Below are positions 42,778 through 50,575 of a stretch of 64,000 nucleotides of DNA, one piece after another. The stretch comes from VRUE01 sp963704545 (lineage in GTDB: Bacteria; Actinomycetota; Thermoleophilia; Solirubrobacterales; 70-9), in assembly GCA_963704545.1 (NCBI GenBank), contig OY969915.1, forward strand, positions 1,922,001 through 1,986,000, read 5' to 3'. Below the pieces are notes generated by a model, which did no database searches, was not told where the DNA came from, and saw nothing but the letters and a program-made list of their open reading frames with translations. The translations under genes and the position numbers were made by a program. Each line of letters begins with the position of its first letter. Position 1 is the stretch's first letter.

Positions 42778-44847
42778 ATGGAGACCACCCTCGAGAGCAG
42801 TAACCGTGTGTCGAAAGGGAAGCTTGTCGCCCCTTTGAACGTGGGATCTACACTGGCGCTCTGGCTTCCCTGTGGGACCGGAAATTTCTTCCACGCGCTC
42901 GCCGATACCGTCTTTCTGCGGGAGCTGAGCAGGTCAAACGGTGACTTCCAGATACCGGCAAAGGAGTGGTGGGCGGCGTCGGGCACAGGCCCGACCACAC
43001 CGTCCAGCAGCGTTATTCGCCGAGCGATCTGGGCGGCCTCGTCCTGTGGCTGGCAAGGCACCGTCACTCTCAAGAACACGAAGGGGGATGACATTCCGGA
43101 GCTCCTGGTACTCCGGGTGGACGACCGAGAGGAGCGGACGTTCGAGATGAGGCTCGGATCCGACGGGATGCATGTGCTCCGCTCGGAGAGCGACGTAGAC
43201 CTCAGGGCCAGGCTGACCGACCTGCTCGGCGAACCCGAGGTACAAAATACCGAGACGGCCCTCAGCTCGACTACCTCCGCGCCGGCAAACGACGGGCAGG
43301 GAGAGTCCGAAGAGATCCGGGTCAAGCGGGACGACCCGGGTTATCTACCTTTCTTCCAGCTGAACATGCTCTTTGGCGGGCTGTTCAACCCGGCCTTCAT
43401 CCCTGCCGTGTTTCTCGAGTCTGAGGGCCAAGGGGGTGAGAGGGGTGAATCGGAGGCCAATTCCCGCTACCTCGACCTCAATGCGCTGATCGACAAGCTG
43501 CTGATCGCTGAGCTGCCCTTCGAGATCGACGAGGGCAAAGCGTTCCGTGCCGCCTTTCAGCGCTTCCTCGATGTGACCTTCGAGCAGTCCCTGGCGCCCC
43601 TCAAGTGGCGCCTCGAGCGCGCTCGCCGCGCCTTGCTCGAATCGATGCTCGCGACCGTCGTTCACCGAAGGCAAAGTCTCAAGCAGCTGAAAGAGGAATT
43701 GTCTTCCGAAGAGTCCTTCGACAACTCAAACGAGCCACAACTGCGCGGCTACGTGATGCTGGTGGGTGGCAAGCTCCCGGTGCTGCAGAACGTATGCGGA
43801 CACGTCAGAGCGACGATCGAGAACGCGACGTTCGCCGACGCAGACCTGAGGGAGCGCGGCACCGCCTGGGCCGCCATGCTGGAGGCGATTGGCGAGAACG
43901 TCACCGGTCTGGAGACCGCAATCCAACAGGCCTGGATGGAGCGCAGCCTCTACGAGCAGCAGCAGGCGCGGGCCGAGCAGGAGGCGGTCGCCGAGCTACA
44001 GCGCTCACGCGTCGGGGAGGGCGAAAGCGGACCGCGGGCGGACGGCCTCTTCGCCGTCCTCGCCCTCATCCCGGCGGTTGCCGGTCTCGTTGCCGCAGGC
44101 GGTGGTGGCGGCGGCAACGGCGGCGGGAGCCTGCCGTTTTCCTCGATCCTCATCGGTTGCGCCCTGACGGTGATCGCCCTGCTCTACCTGGGTTATCGGA
44201 AGCTATGGCGACGCTGGACGCAGGGAATACCCGAGCGCTTCTATGAGCTCAACCTCCGCCTCGACTCGCATGTCGAGGCGGAGAAGGCCGGTCAGCTCCT
44301 GCGCTTGAGCAATCCGCAGCGAGGCTGGCTGAAGAGGCTCCTGCATCGGCGGCAGACATTTCGGCACGGCTCCACCGCCGACGCCGACGGTCGCCCGGAG
44401 GACGACGACTTCAGCGAGAAAGCCGGGGAGAAGGACAGTGTCTGGCTTTCGGACCTCCGCAGAGGGGCGCTGAGGATCGAGAGGATCAGCGACGACGACG
44501 CGCTGTTCAAGTTTCACATCGACGGCATCGCGTGCATCCCGGGGCGCTGGAGGCCCTGGCGCCCGACTGCGTTCCCGGTCCACTTCATCTGCGAGCTCCT
44601 ACACCACCGACCGTCCTCGACGGGCGTCTACATCTATCGCGAGCTGCGGCTGATCTGCCCGGCCGGGCGCATCGTCGAGGCGGGGATCCTGGAGCGGCTG
44701 ACGATGGCCGTCGCCAAGAGCCTGGTCGATCCGTTCATCAGCGGCGAGTCCCTGTCCGAACAGATCCTCAAGGGCAAGGAGTCGAGCACGACCATCTTCA
44801 AAACCCGTGACGTCGGTCCGGGCGCGACGTCTTCGGCCGGCATCTGA
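42778..44847 (+). CDS. orphan 689-aa membrane-anchored protein
   Basis: No known domain was recognised. Residues 1-420 are soluble with a helical, coiled-coil-prone stretch (about 255-410, including ESMLATVVHRRQSLKQLKEEL and YEQQQARAEQEAVAELQ). Two membrane helices follow at about 422-441 and 454-473, separated by a glycine-only loop, then YRKLWRRW. Residues 475-689 are a second soluble domain (FHIDGIACIPGRWRPWRPTAFPVHFICELL, then GVYIYRELRLICPAGRIVEAGI). Composition is slightly less GC-rich than core genes. It starts the accessory region; the neighbours give no clear job. Confidence 0.65.
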   Translation: METTLESSNRVSKGKLVAPLNVGSTLALWLPCGTGNFFHALADTVFLRELSRSNGDFQIPAKEWWAASGTGPTTPSSSVIRRAIWAASSCGWQGTVTLKNTKGDDIPELLVLRVDDREERTFEMRLGSDGMHVLRSESDVDLRARLTDLLGEPEVQNTETALSSTTSAPANDGQGESEEIRVKRDDPGYLPFFQLNMLFGGLFNPAFIPAVFLESEGQGGERGESEANSRYLDLNALIDKLLIAELPFEIDEGKAFRAAFQRFLDVTFEQSLAPLKWRLERARRALLESMLATVVHRRQSLKQLKEELSSEESFDNSNEPQLRGYVMLVGGKLPVLQNVCGHVRATIENATFADADLRERGTAWAAMLEAIGENVTGLETAIQQAWMERSLYEQQQARAEQEAVAELQRSRVGEGESGPRADGLFAVLALIPAVAGLVAAGGGGGGNGGGSLPFSSILIGCALTVIALLYLGYRKLWRRWTQGIPERFYELNLRLDSHVEAEKAGQLLRLSNPQRGWLKRLLHRRQTFRHGSTADADGRPEDDDFSEKAGEKDSVWLSDLRRGALRIERISDDDALFKFHIDGIACIPGRWRPWRPTAFPVHFICELLHHRPSSTGVYIYRELRLICPAGRIVEAGILERLTMAVAKSLVDPFISGESLSEQILKGKESSTTIFKTRDVGPGATSSAGI

Positions 44848-44879
44848 CGACTGCTGCGCCGGAGGCCCATAGGTCGAGG

Positions 44880-46571
44880 TCAGACCCGGTCGCGCGGATG
44901 GAGTTGCTCGGCCGCGAAGAGCTCGTGGACCAGCTTGATGGCGATCGAGCCCTCGCCGACGGCGGAGGCGACGCGGTTCATCGACCCGTGACGGACGTCT
45001 CCCGCGGCGAAGACGCCGGGCATGCTGGTCTCGAGCGAGAGCGGGCTGCGCTCGAGCGGCCAGCTCCCGTCGCTCTGCAGGTCCGTCCCGGTGCGAATGA
45101 ACCCGTCATCCCCCCGCGCCAGCTCCGCCGGCAGCCAGCCGGTGTTCGGGTGGGCTCCGATCATCAGGAATAGCTCCTCGGCCTCGACCGTCTCCGTCGC
45201 CCTATCGGCACGGGAACGGAGGACCAGGCGCTCCAACCAGCCGTCCCCGCCTGCGCCCCCGCCGACGACCTCGGTCCCGAGGCGCACATCGATGTTGGGC
45301 GTGGCTTCGACCTGCCTCACCAGGTAGTGCGACATCCCCGTGTCGAGCGACTCGGCCCGCAGCACGAGCGTCACCCTGCGGGCATATTCGGCCAGGTGCA
45401 GCGCAGCCTGGCCGGCGGAGTTCGCGCCGCCGACGACGTACACCTCCTCGTCGACCGTCGTCGGCGCCTCGGAGGCAGGGCCGCTGTAGAAGACCCCCGC
45501 CCCGACGAGAGCCTCGAGCTCGGGGACGCCTAGCCGGCGGTAGGTGGCGCCCGTGGCGAGGATGACCGCGCGGGCGCTGACCTCGCCGCCGTCCGAGAGC
45601 GCGACATGAAGACGATCGCCCTCGCGCCGGATCGCGGTCGCGTCGTGCATGAAGGCGAACTTGGCGCCGAAGACCCAAGCCTGCTCGTAGGCGCTCTCCG
45701 CCAGCCGGCGACCGCTGACTCCGCGCGGAAAGCCGAGGTAGTTGCGGATCAGCGAGCTCGAGGTCGCCTGGCCGCCGACGCCGCCGTCGTCGACGACCAG
45801 CGTCCGGAAGCCCTCCGAGGCACCATAGACCGCCGCCGAGAGGCCGGCCGGCCCACCGCCGACGATGACGACGTCGTACTCGCGCCGATCGGGGTCGATG
45901 GTTGCGCCGGCGGCACTCGCCAGCTCCAGGTTGGTCGGGTTGGCGAGGACGGTGCCGTTCGGGAAGACGACGAGGGGAAGCGGCTCTCCGTTGCCCGATT
46001 CCGCCACCAGCGCGCGGCCGGCGGGTGAATCGGCAAGCAGGAACGCGTGTGGCACCGCGCAGCGGCCGAGGACCTCTTTCAGCTCGGAGGCCCTACCGGT
46101 CCAGGACTCGCTGATGATGCGGACGGTGTGCGGCGAGACCCGTCGCGCGTGGGCCCACTCGAGCAGGAAGGTCGAAACCGACTGGTGGAAGAGCTCGTCC
46201 GGCGATTGCGACGGCCTGATCACGTAGTACTCGATCTGCCGCCGCGCCATCGCCTGGAAGATCTCCTCCGCGGTCGTGCCGTCGCCCCAGCTTCCCCACT
46301 CGATCAGCAGCCCACGCTGTGCGTGCGCGTGGAGATCTCGCACTTTGCCCAACAGCTCGCTGCCAGGCTCGCCCCCGAGCGATTGCGCGGAAAGGACCAG
46401 GGCAACGTCTTCCCCCGCCGCCTTCAGCGCCACGAGCTCGACCATCGCGTCCTCCGCCGAGGACACACAGACGACGCGGTAGCTCCGCGAATAACGGTCG
46501 ATCAGCTCGCGTTCGACGTCGTGGAGCGAGCTCTCGTCTTCGTCGATGGCGAAAAGGACAGGGGCGGACAC
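44880..46571 (-). CDS. receiver-like domain fused to thioredoxin-reductase-like flavoprotein
   Basis: The protein has 563 aa. Residues 1-120 resemble a response-regulator receiver (LFAIDEDES), but the phospho-acceptor position reads VLSAQS, so it looks inactive. Residues 148-215 resemble a thioredoxin/glutaredoxin fold without a Cys pair. Residues 233-560 are TrxR-like: VIVGGGPAGLSAAVYGASEG (FAD), YVVGGANSAGQAALHLAEYA (NADPH) and GVFAAGDVRHGSMNRVASAVGEG. The usual CxxC site is replaced (GVFYSGPASEAP). It should oxidise NADPH without a redox-active disulfide. The start is GTG with TACTTT 8 nt upstream. Confidence 0.85.
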   Translation of the reverse strand: MSAPVLFAIDEDESSLHDVERELIDRYSRSYRVVCVSSAEDAMVELVALKAAGEDVALVLSAQSLGGEPGSELLGKVRDLHAHAQRGLLIEWGSWGDGTTAEEIFQAMARRQIEYYVIRPSQSPDELFHQSVSTFLLEWAHARRVSPHTVRIISESWTGRASELKEVLGRCAVPHAFLLADSPAGRALVAESGNGEPLPLVVFPNGTVLANPTNLELASAAGATIDPDRREYDVVIVGGGPAGLSAAVYGASEGFRTLVVDDGGVGGQATSSSLIRNYLGFPRGVSGRRLAESAYEQAWVFGAKFAFMHDATAIRREGDRLHVALSDGGEVSARAVILATGATYRRLGVPELEALVGAGVFYSGPASEAPTTVDEEVYVVGGANSAGQAALHLAEYARRVTLVLRAESLDTGMSHYLVRQVEATPNIDVRLGTEVVGGGAGGDGWLERLVLRSRADRATETVEAEELFLMIGAHPNTGWLPAELARGDDGFIRTGTDLQSDGSWPLERSPLSLETSMPGVFAAGDVRHGSMNRVASAVGEGSIAIKLVHELFAAEQLHPRDRV

Positions 46572-46637
46572 GGTTACGAAAAGTACCGTCCCGGCCGCGA
46601 TTGGTCGACGAGCGATGTCGCCCGAGCGACGAGGCCC

Positions 46638-47048
46638 TCAGCCACGAAGTGCGCGCCAGACAACCCCTGGCCGCCGGGCTACCTTCGGCCCCAAGATAAG
46701 CGCGAAGAGCGTCAAAGCCAGCCAGGGACGCAGGTGGGGGCCGATCCTGCGAATGCGACCGTCGGGAGCCAGCTCGAAGACCATCGCGTCGGTCAGGCGT
46801 ACAGGCCCGAGCCGCGCACTGCCCACGGCTACACGGTGCTCCCCCTCACCGATCGTTCGCGTCCAGCTCAGCCCCTTCAGGCTCCTGTACACGGCCCTGA
46901 GCAGAACCTCGACATCGTCCCGTCCCCGAAAGACCATGCGACCCGAGATCGGAGAAACGACCTCGACGTCCGCGGTGAGCGATCCCATGATCCCCTCGAT
47001 GTCCCCGGCCTCCGAGGCGGACAGGTAGTGCTCGACCGAGTCGTCCAT
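46638..47048 (-). CDS. SnoaL-like/NTF2-fold protein
   Basis: The protein has 136 aa. DDSVEHYLSASEAGDIEGIMGSLTADVEVVSPISGRMVFRGRDDVEVLLRAVY is the SnoaL-like start; the rest fits the NTF2 cone fold, with a hydrophobic C-terminal helix (WLALTLFALILGPKVA). No catalytic residue can be assigned. ATG 47048 is preferred over the longer frame; TATGGT lies 9 nt before it. Confidence 0.7.
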   Translation of the reverse strand: MDDSVEHYLSASEAGDIEGIMGSLTADVEVVSPISGRMVFRGRDDVEVLLRAVYRSLKGLSWTRTIGEGEHRVAVGSARLGPVRLTDAMVFELAPDGRIRRIGPHLRPWLALTLFALILGPKVARRPGVVWRALRG

Positions 47049-47137
47049 CGTGGAGGAACCATATGCCAGCGTTTGAGGTCGCAATTTGTGACCTCAAAGC
47101 CGCCTCCCTCGGACCTACCCAAGCTGAAAGAAAGCGC

Positions 47138-47437
47138 TTACTGCGGTCGCGAGAGAATCTCGTGCCCGCCGACGCGCAGCCATTCGACGTGCGTCTCTCC
47201 CGGCTTGACCTGGGAGCCGTAGCGGAAGGTGGCGCGACCATCGCCCGAGTAGGACATCTCCCAGATGTCCTTGGTGCCCTGGACACGCTTGATGCGCAGC
47301 GAGTGAGGCAGGTCAGCGCCTTCCCGCAGGGCCTCAATCAATTTCTCCACCGCTGCCCGAAACGCGCGGCGCTGCTCACGCGGCATCCGCGCGAACTCCC
47401 GGGCAAAGCCCAGGGACATCCCGTAGGTGGGGCTCAT
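47138..47437 (-). CDS. RelE/ParE-type toxin of a toxin-antitoxin pair
   Basis: The protein has 99 aa. FAREFARMPREQRRAFRAAVEKLIEALREG, then LRIKRVQGTKDIWEMSYSGDGRATFRYG and THVEWLRVGGHEIL fit the RelE/ParE fold. In this superfamily, members are ribosome-dependent mRNA interferases or gyrase poisons. Its ATG overlaps the upstream antitoxin stop (ATGA). The antitoxin-first order is typical. Confidence 0.78.
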   Translation of the reverse strand: MSPTYGMSLGFAREFARMPREQRRAFRAAVEKLIEALREGADLPHSLRIKRVQGTKDIWEMSYSGDGRATFRYGSQVKPGETHVEWLRVGGHEILSRPQ

Positions 47438-47649
47438 CAGCCGGTCTGCTGGGAAGATGCCGTGCCGAGACGATCGAGAGCATCGAGGAACTCATCGCTG
47501 TTGAGCGGCCGATCTACCGTCTCGACGATGACCTCCTCGACGGTCTCGGGGACGAGCACAAGAGAGCCGTCCCGGCGCCGCTCGGAGACCTTGTAGCGGC
47601 CAAGCCGGCCTCCAGCGGCGTTCGCTGCGGTGATGTCAACAACGAGCAT
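47437..47649 (-). CDS. putative antitoxin
   Basis: The protein has 70 aa. It begins MLVVDITAANAAGGRLGRYK and ends in an acidic stretch (ETVEEVIVETVDRPLNSDEFLDALDRLG). ATG 47649 is chosen because AAGGAG lies 6 nt upstream. It precedes and overlaps the RelE-like toxin by 4 nt. The antitoxin role rests on position, size and charge; no DNA-binding motif was identified. Confidence 0.65.
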   Translation of the reverse strand: MLVVDITAANAAGGRLGRYKVSERRRDGSLVLVPETVEEVIVETVDRPLNSDEFLDALDRLGTASSQQTG

Positions 47650-47956
47650 CTTCATCTCCTTCAGTGTTTCAGGCGGTCGGCAAGAGGGCAAGGTGGACGC
47701 TGGCCAACAGAGAACGCAGGCGCCTCCGACCGCCCTCGAGCTTTATGGAACGACCTGCCTGGGAATCCCGCGAGACTCCCGTTCCGTCAATTTGACCATG
47801 ATGCCAAACGAGACGGATGCTTTTGTCTGCAAACTGAGCCTAACGGGAGGATCACTCGGCCGCCAACCGGGGTGGCCAACCTATTTTGGGTCGCACCGCC
47901 GCCACCAGCAACCCCATGGCTGAGACTCACCTGATCAAATGAATAGAGTCCGCTCT
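47650..47956. other. intergenic between antitoxin and next operon
   Basis: This stretch of 307 nt contains the antitoxin ribosome-binding site on its left and TAGAGT (47944-47949), the likely -10 box of the rightward operon. No other gene was seen. Confidence 0.5.
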
Positions 47957-48349
47957 GTGAAGAGGCAGGTGCGGTTCTCGTGGCGAATACAGGAGGACGC
48001 TCCGACGACGGAGGCCGCTGCACTGGTCGAGGGCCTGAGGGCAGACCCGGACGCCTCGGTCTCGCTGTTGACCGGTGAGGCTTTCGTCGGCACGGCGATC
48101 CTGATCATCGCCGGTGTCGCCGGGGCCAGCTACCTCGCCGCACAGATACAGAACCTCGTCTGCAAATCACGCAAGGCCGGCGTTGTCATCGACGCGCGCC
48201 AGGACCCGCTCTTGATCAAGGAGGTCGGTGAGCTTCCCGGTGGCACGGTGATCACCATCAACGCCGAGGGGAGGCAGGAAACCCATGATGCATGCGCCAC
48301 CGGGTTCGACCTCGCCGAGGTGATATCCGCTCTGGGCTCCGCTGGCTGA
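47957..48349 (+). CDS. small membrane-anchored protein, first gene of a peptidase operon
   Basis: The protein has 130 aa. QVRFSWRIQEDAPTTEAAALVEGLRADPD precedes a membrane helix (about 42-64, VGTAILIIAGVAGASYLAA), then KAGVVIDARQDPLLIKEVGELPGGTVITINAEG. The layout resembles EACC1-type constant components of conflict systems, but the match is weak. GTG 47957 is chosen because TAGAGT lies 7 nt before it; ATG 47939 is in frame but lacks any signal. It is 1 nt from the peptidase gene. Confidence 0.55.
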   Translation: MKRQVRFSWRIQEDAPTTEAAALVEGLRADPDASVSLLTGEAFVGTAILIIAGVAGASYLAAQIQNLVCKSRKAGVVIDARQDPLLIKEVGELPGGTVITINAEGRQETHDACATGFDLAEVISALGSAG

Positions 48350-48350
48350 A

Positions 48351-49376
48351 GTGACCCTGAAGCTGAACCCCGACGACGAGCAGTTCGTCGCCTCGCTCTA
48401 CAGTGCTCTGTCATCGGCCGGGTTTGAAGCCATGATGCGGGGAGCGGCGGAGGAGCGCCCCTTCGAGGAGGCCTTCGCCGAGTGGGTCGAGCGGGGACTC
48501 TGGGACGCGGAGAACATCGACTCCGCCCGAGCCCTCCACGAAGAGAACCAGTCCGGGCTGGGGGCGCTGCAAGGACAGTTCATCAACGCGATCCGCGAAC
48601 TCACTCTCGCCGTCGCGGGCACCGACCGCGAGCGACTCGACCACATCCCGCTGCTGCTGATGCCGACCGGCCAGCTAAACGCACGGGTGTTCGCCGCCCC
48701 TTCCGGCCTACCGGTGGTGGTGTTGAACCACGGCCTGATCGCCCAGATGGGCCTCGTCATCAGCGCCGTCCTCAGCTTCATCTCCTGGCACGACGAAGTC
48801 CCCTTCTGCAAAGACCAGCCCCAAACCGACTACGGAGCTGCGATCGTCGGCCTGGCGGCCAGCGTCGCCACCGAAGACCAGCGCTACCTCTATCCCCATC
48901 GTGAGGCGCTCCGCTTCGAGAGCCTCGGCAAATACAACGTCGAGCTCGACATGTGGCTGCAGCTGACCGAGGCCTTCATCGTGCTGCACGAGTTCGGCCA
49001 CGTTCTCGGCGGCCATCTTGACACGGCCGCAAGGCGAAAGGCGACCGACGAGGGGCACGCCTTCGAGTACTCACGCACCCAACTCGACGAGTTCGAAGCC
49101 GATGAGTACGCCTTCGAGCGGATCCGGAAGACGGGCGAGGGACGCCTGAAGCCCACGGACGTGGCCTTCGTGGCCGGGCTCACGCTGCGGTTCCTCGCCC
49201 TGTGTGAGCGCATCTCCGGAGCCCGGTCCGACACCCATCCGCCCGCGATCCGTCGCTGGGAGAGGATCAAGACCCTGGCCGAGCTTGAGGATCAGCCCGA
49301 AGCGATCGCCCACCGACTCGATGGTAGCTTCGAGGTGATCGAAGCCCGCCTCTTCGACTCGACGGAACCTGGGTAG
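48351..49376 (+). CDS. HEXXH metallopeptidase-like protein
   Basis: The protein has 341 aa. HEFGHVLGGHL (His213, Glu214, His217) is a zinc-protease motif, and LDEFEADEYAF (about 245-254) supplies the downstream Glu ligand as in M48/gluzincin-like families. PVVVLNHGLIAQMG before it and a helical N-terminal half (1-100) fit no family I can name. There is no signal peptide. The GTG start is 1 nt after the stop of the small membrane protein, so the two are one unit. A stress- or phage-triggered protease is speculation. Confidence 0.65.
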   Translation: MTLKLNPDDEQFVASLYSALSSAGFEAMMRGAAEERPFEEAFAEWVERGLWDAENIDSARALHEENQSGLGALQGQFINAIRELTLAVAGTDRERLDHIPLLLMPTGQLNARVFAAPSGLPVVVLNHGLIAQMGLVISAVLSFISWHDEVPFCKDQPQTDYGAAIVGLAASVATEDQRYLYPHREALRFESLGKYNVELDMWLQLTEAFIVLHEFGHVLGGHLDTAARRKATDEGHAFEYSRTQLDEFEADEYAFERIRKTGEGRLKPTDVAFVAGLTLRFLALCERISGARSDTHPPAIRRWERIKTLAELEDQPEAIAHRLDGSFEVIEARLFDSTEPG

Positions 49377-49651
49377 GCCCCCAACCGAGTGCAGCCCTCA
49401 ACGGGGACGCGGGGCGCAGGGAACGCGCAGGCACTGTGTTCCACGGTCAACTACCCGAAAGCACTGTCCCGGGACTCTCAAGTCGGGCATTTCTCGTCGC
49501 TCTCAGGCGCGGTCGACGGCCTCGCCCGGCTTGGCTTTCTTCTGTCAGCCCCTGGGAAGCGGGCGTTGACGGCACTCCAAAGCGCGCTTCGCTCGGGCTG
49601 GCGGAGGTAAAAGCCGCCCCGAGCCGCGTCGGTACCAGTCGTGGTGAAGAA

Positions 49652-49690
49652 TCGGGGAGACAGGATTTGAACCTGCGACCGCTCGGCCCC
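49652..49690 (-). repeat. 3' half of tRNA-Pro(GGG) = attachment-site-like repeat
   Basis: Bases 49651-49690 are identical over 40 nt to 50338-50377, the 3' half of tRNA-Pro from the anticodon loop through the discriminator. The 5' half is absent. This is what integration at a tRNA anticodon loop leaves behind. It bounds a 687-bp unit that holds hicB and hicA. Confidence 0.8.
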
Positions 49691-49803
49691 AGCCGGCCCA
49701 TGCGAACGCCATATGCGCCTGGGCGCGTCCCCACGCACCCCCGCGTCCCCGGCCCTGGGCGAACGGGAGCCATCGGACAATGCGTCCGGTACCGCGAGCG
49801 GTA

Positions 49804-50034
49804 CTACTTCAAGAGGCGTAGGAACTCGTCCCGAGAGATTCCCGCGTCGGACAGGATGCCGCTGAGCGTGCCGCGCTTGACGTCCTTCGTGTGAACCGCG
49901 ACGGTAATCACGATCGGGCTATCGGGATGCGTGAAGTGGTGGTGACTGCCTTTCGACCGGGCGAGTTTCCAGCCCTTCTTCTCGAGGACCCTGATCAACT
50001 GCCGCGGGCGGATCGACGGAAGTCGCTCGCTCAC
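49804..50034 (-). CDS. hicA: HicA-type mRNA interferase toxin
   Basis: The protein has 76 aa. IRPRQLIRVLEKKGWKLARSKGSHHHFTHP is the HicA double-stranded-RNA-binding-like fold, with the catalytic His in GSHHHF; the ending VKRGTLSGILSDAGISRDEFLRLL is standard. The GTG start overlaps the hicB TGA as GTGA. It cleaves mRNA when HicB is lost. The antitoxin-first order occurs in many HicBA pairs. It lies inside the tRNA-Pro-bounded cassette. Confidence 0.93.
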   Translation of the reverse strand: MSERLPSIRPRQLIRVLEKKGWKLARSKGSHHHFTHPDSPIVITVAVHTKDVKRGTLSGILSDAGISRDEFLRLLK

Positions 50035-50258
50035 GCGGCGACGGTGATGCGCTCGATCAGTGCTGGCTGGGGCAGCGGGCGTCCCTCGTCCGCCAGCACC
50101 TCGAGGTAGCCCTCGATTGCGTCCTTCGCCATCGTCAGAGCTTCCTCGCGGGTCTCGCCCTGGGTGTGACAGCCGGGAAGGGCGGGCACCGACACGCTGA
50201 AGCCGCCCTCCTCCTCGGGCTGAAGCACGACCTCGAACTCATGCGATCTGGCGGTCAT
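50031..50258 (-). CDS. hicB: HicB-type antitoxin
   Basis: The protein has 75 aa. FEVVLQPEEEGGFSVSVPALPGCHTQGETREEALTMAKDAIEGYLEVL is the HicB partial RNase H-like fold. The C-terminal DNA-binding domain of longer HicB proteins is missing, so it may be a HicB_lk short form without autoregulation. ATG 50258 (MTARSHEFEVVL) is preferred over the upstream extension that runs into the tRNA. Confidence 0.93.
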   Translation of the reverse strand: MTARSHEFEVVLQPEEEGGFSVSVPALPGCHTQGETREEALTMAKDAIEGYLEVLADEGRPLPQPALIERITVAA

Positions 50259-50338
50259 GGGCTGGTCAAGGATAGCTGCCGAGAGCCGCCACTCTGGAAC
50301 GCGCCTTGGCCGTAACGGAACGGCAGCGCTCTGAAACA

Positions 50339-50412
50339 TCGGGGAGACAGGATTTGAACCTGCGACCGCTCGGCCCCCAGCCGAGTGCGCTACCAGACTG
50401 CGCCACTCCCCG
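50339..50412 (-). tRNA. tRNA-Pro (GGG)
   Basis: The minus-strand cloverleaf has acceptor CGGGGAG/CTCCCCG, anticodon loop CTGGGGG (GGG) and T-arm GCAGGTTCAAATCCTGT. Its 3' half is duplicated at 49652-49690. CCA is not encoded. Confidence 0.95.
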
Positions 50413-50442
50413 TGGCTGCCTTACATTCTGACGAATCTTCGT

Positions 50443-50513
50443 GCGGCGGTAGCTCAACGGTAGAGCCTCAGCCTTCCAAGCTGATGACGCGGGTTCGATT
50501 CCCGTCCGCCGCT
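50443..50513 (+). tRNA. tRNA-Gly (TCC)
   Basis: The plus-strand cloverleaf has acceptor GCGGCGG/CCGCCGC, anticodon loop CTTCCAA (TCC) and T-arm GCGGGTTCGATTCCCGT. It is divergent from tRNA-Pro with 30 nt between their 5' ends. Confidence 0.95.
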
Positions 50514-50575
50514 CTCCTCTTCGTCCCGAGCAGCGCTCAAGTTTTCTGGCCTCAGCAGCCGATTCAGAGGGGCCG

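Larger units (their letters stand above)
49691..50377. mobile_element. candidate hicBA cassette inserted at tRNA-Pro(GGG)
   Basis: The region between the two 40-bp tRNA-Pro repeats is one repeat unit of 687 bp. It carries only the HicB antitoxin and HicA toxin genes and no integrase. It may be a minimal integrated cassette or the remnant of a larger island whose recombinase was lost. Confidence 0.6.

Noticed and set aside
47957..48349. Firm assignment as EACC1 (effector-associated constant component)
   Set aside because: The layout is similar but no diagnostic residues could be confirmed by eye.
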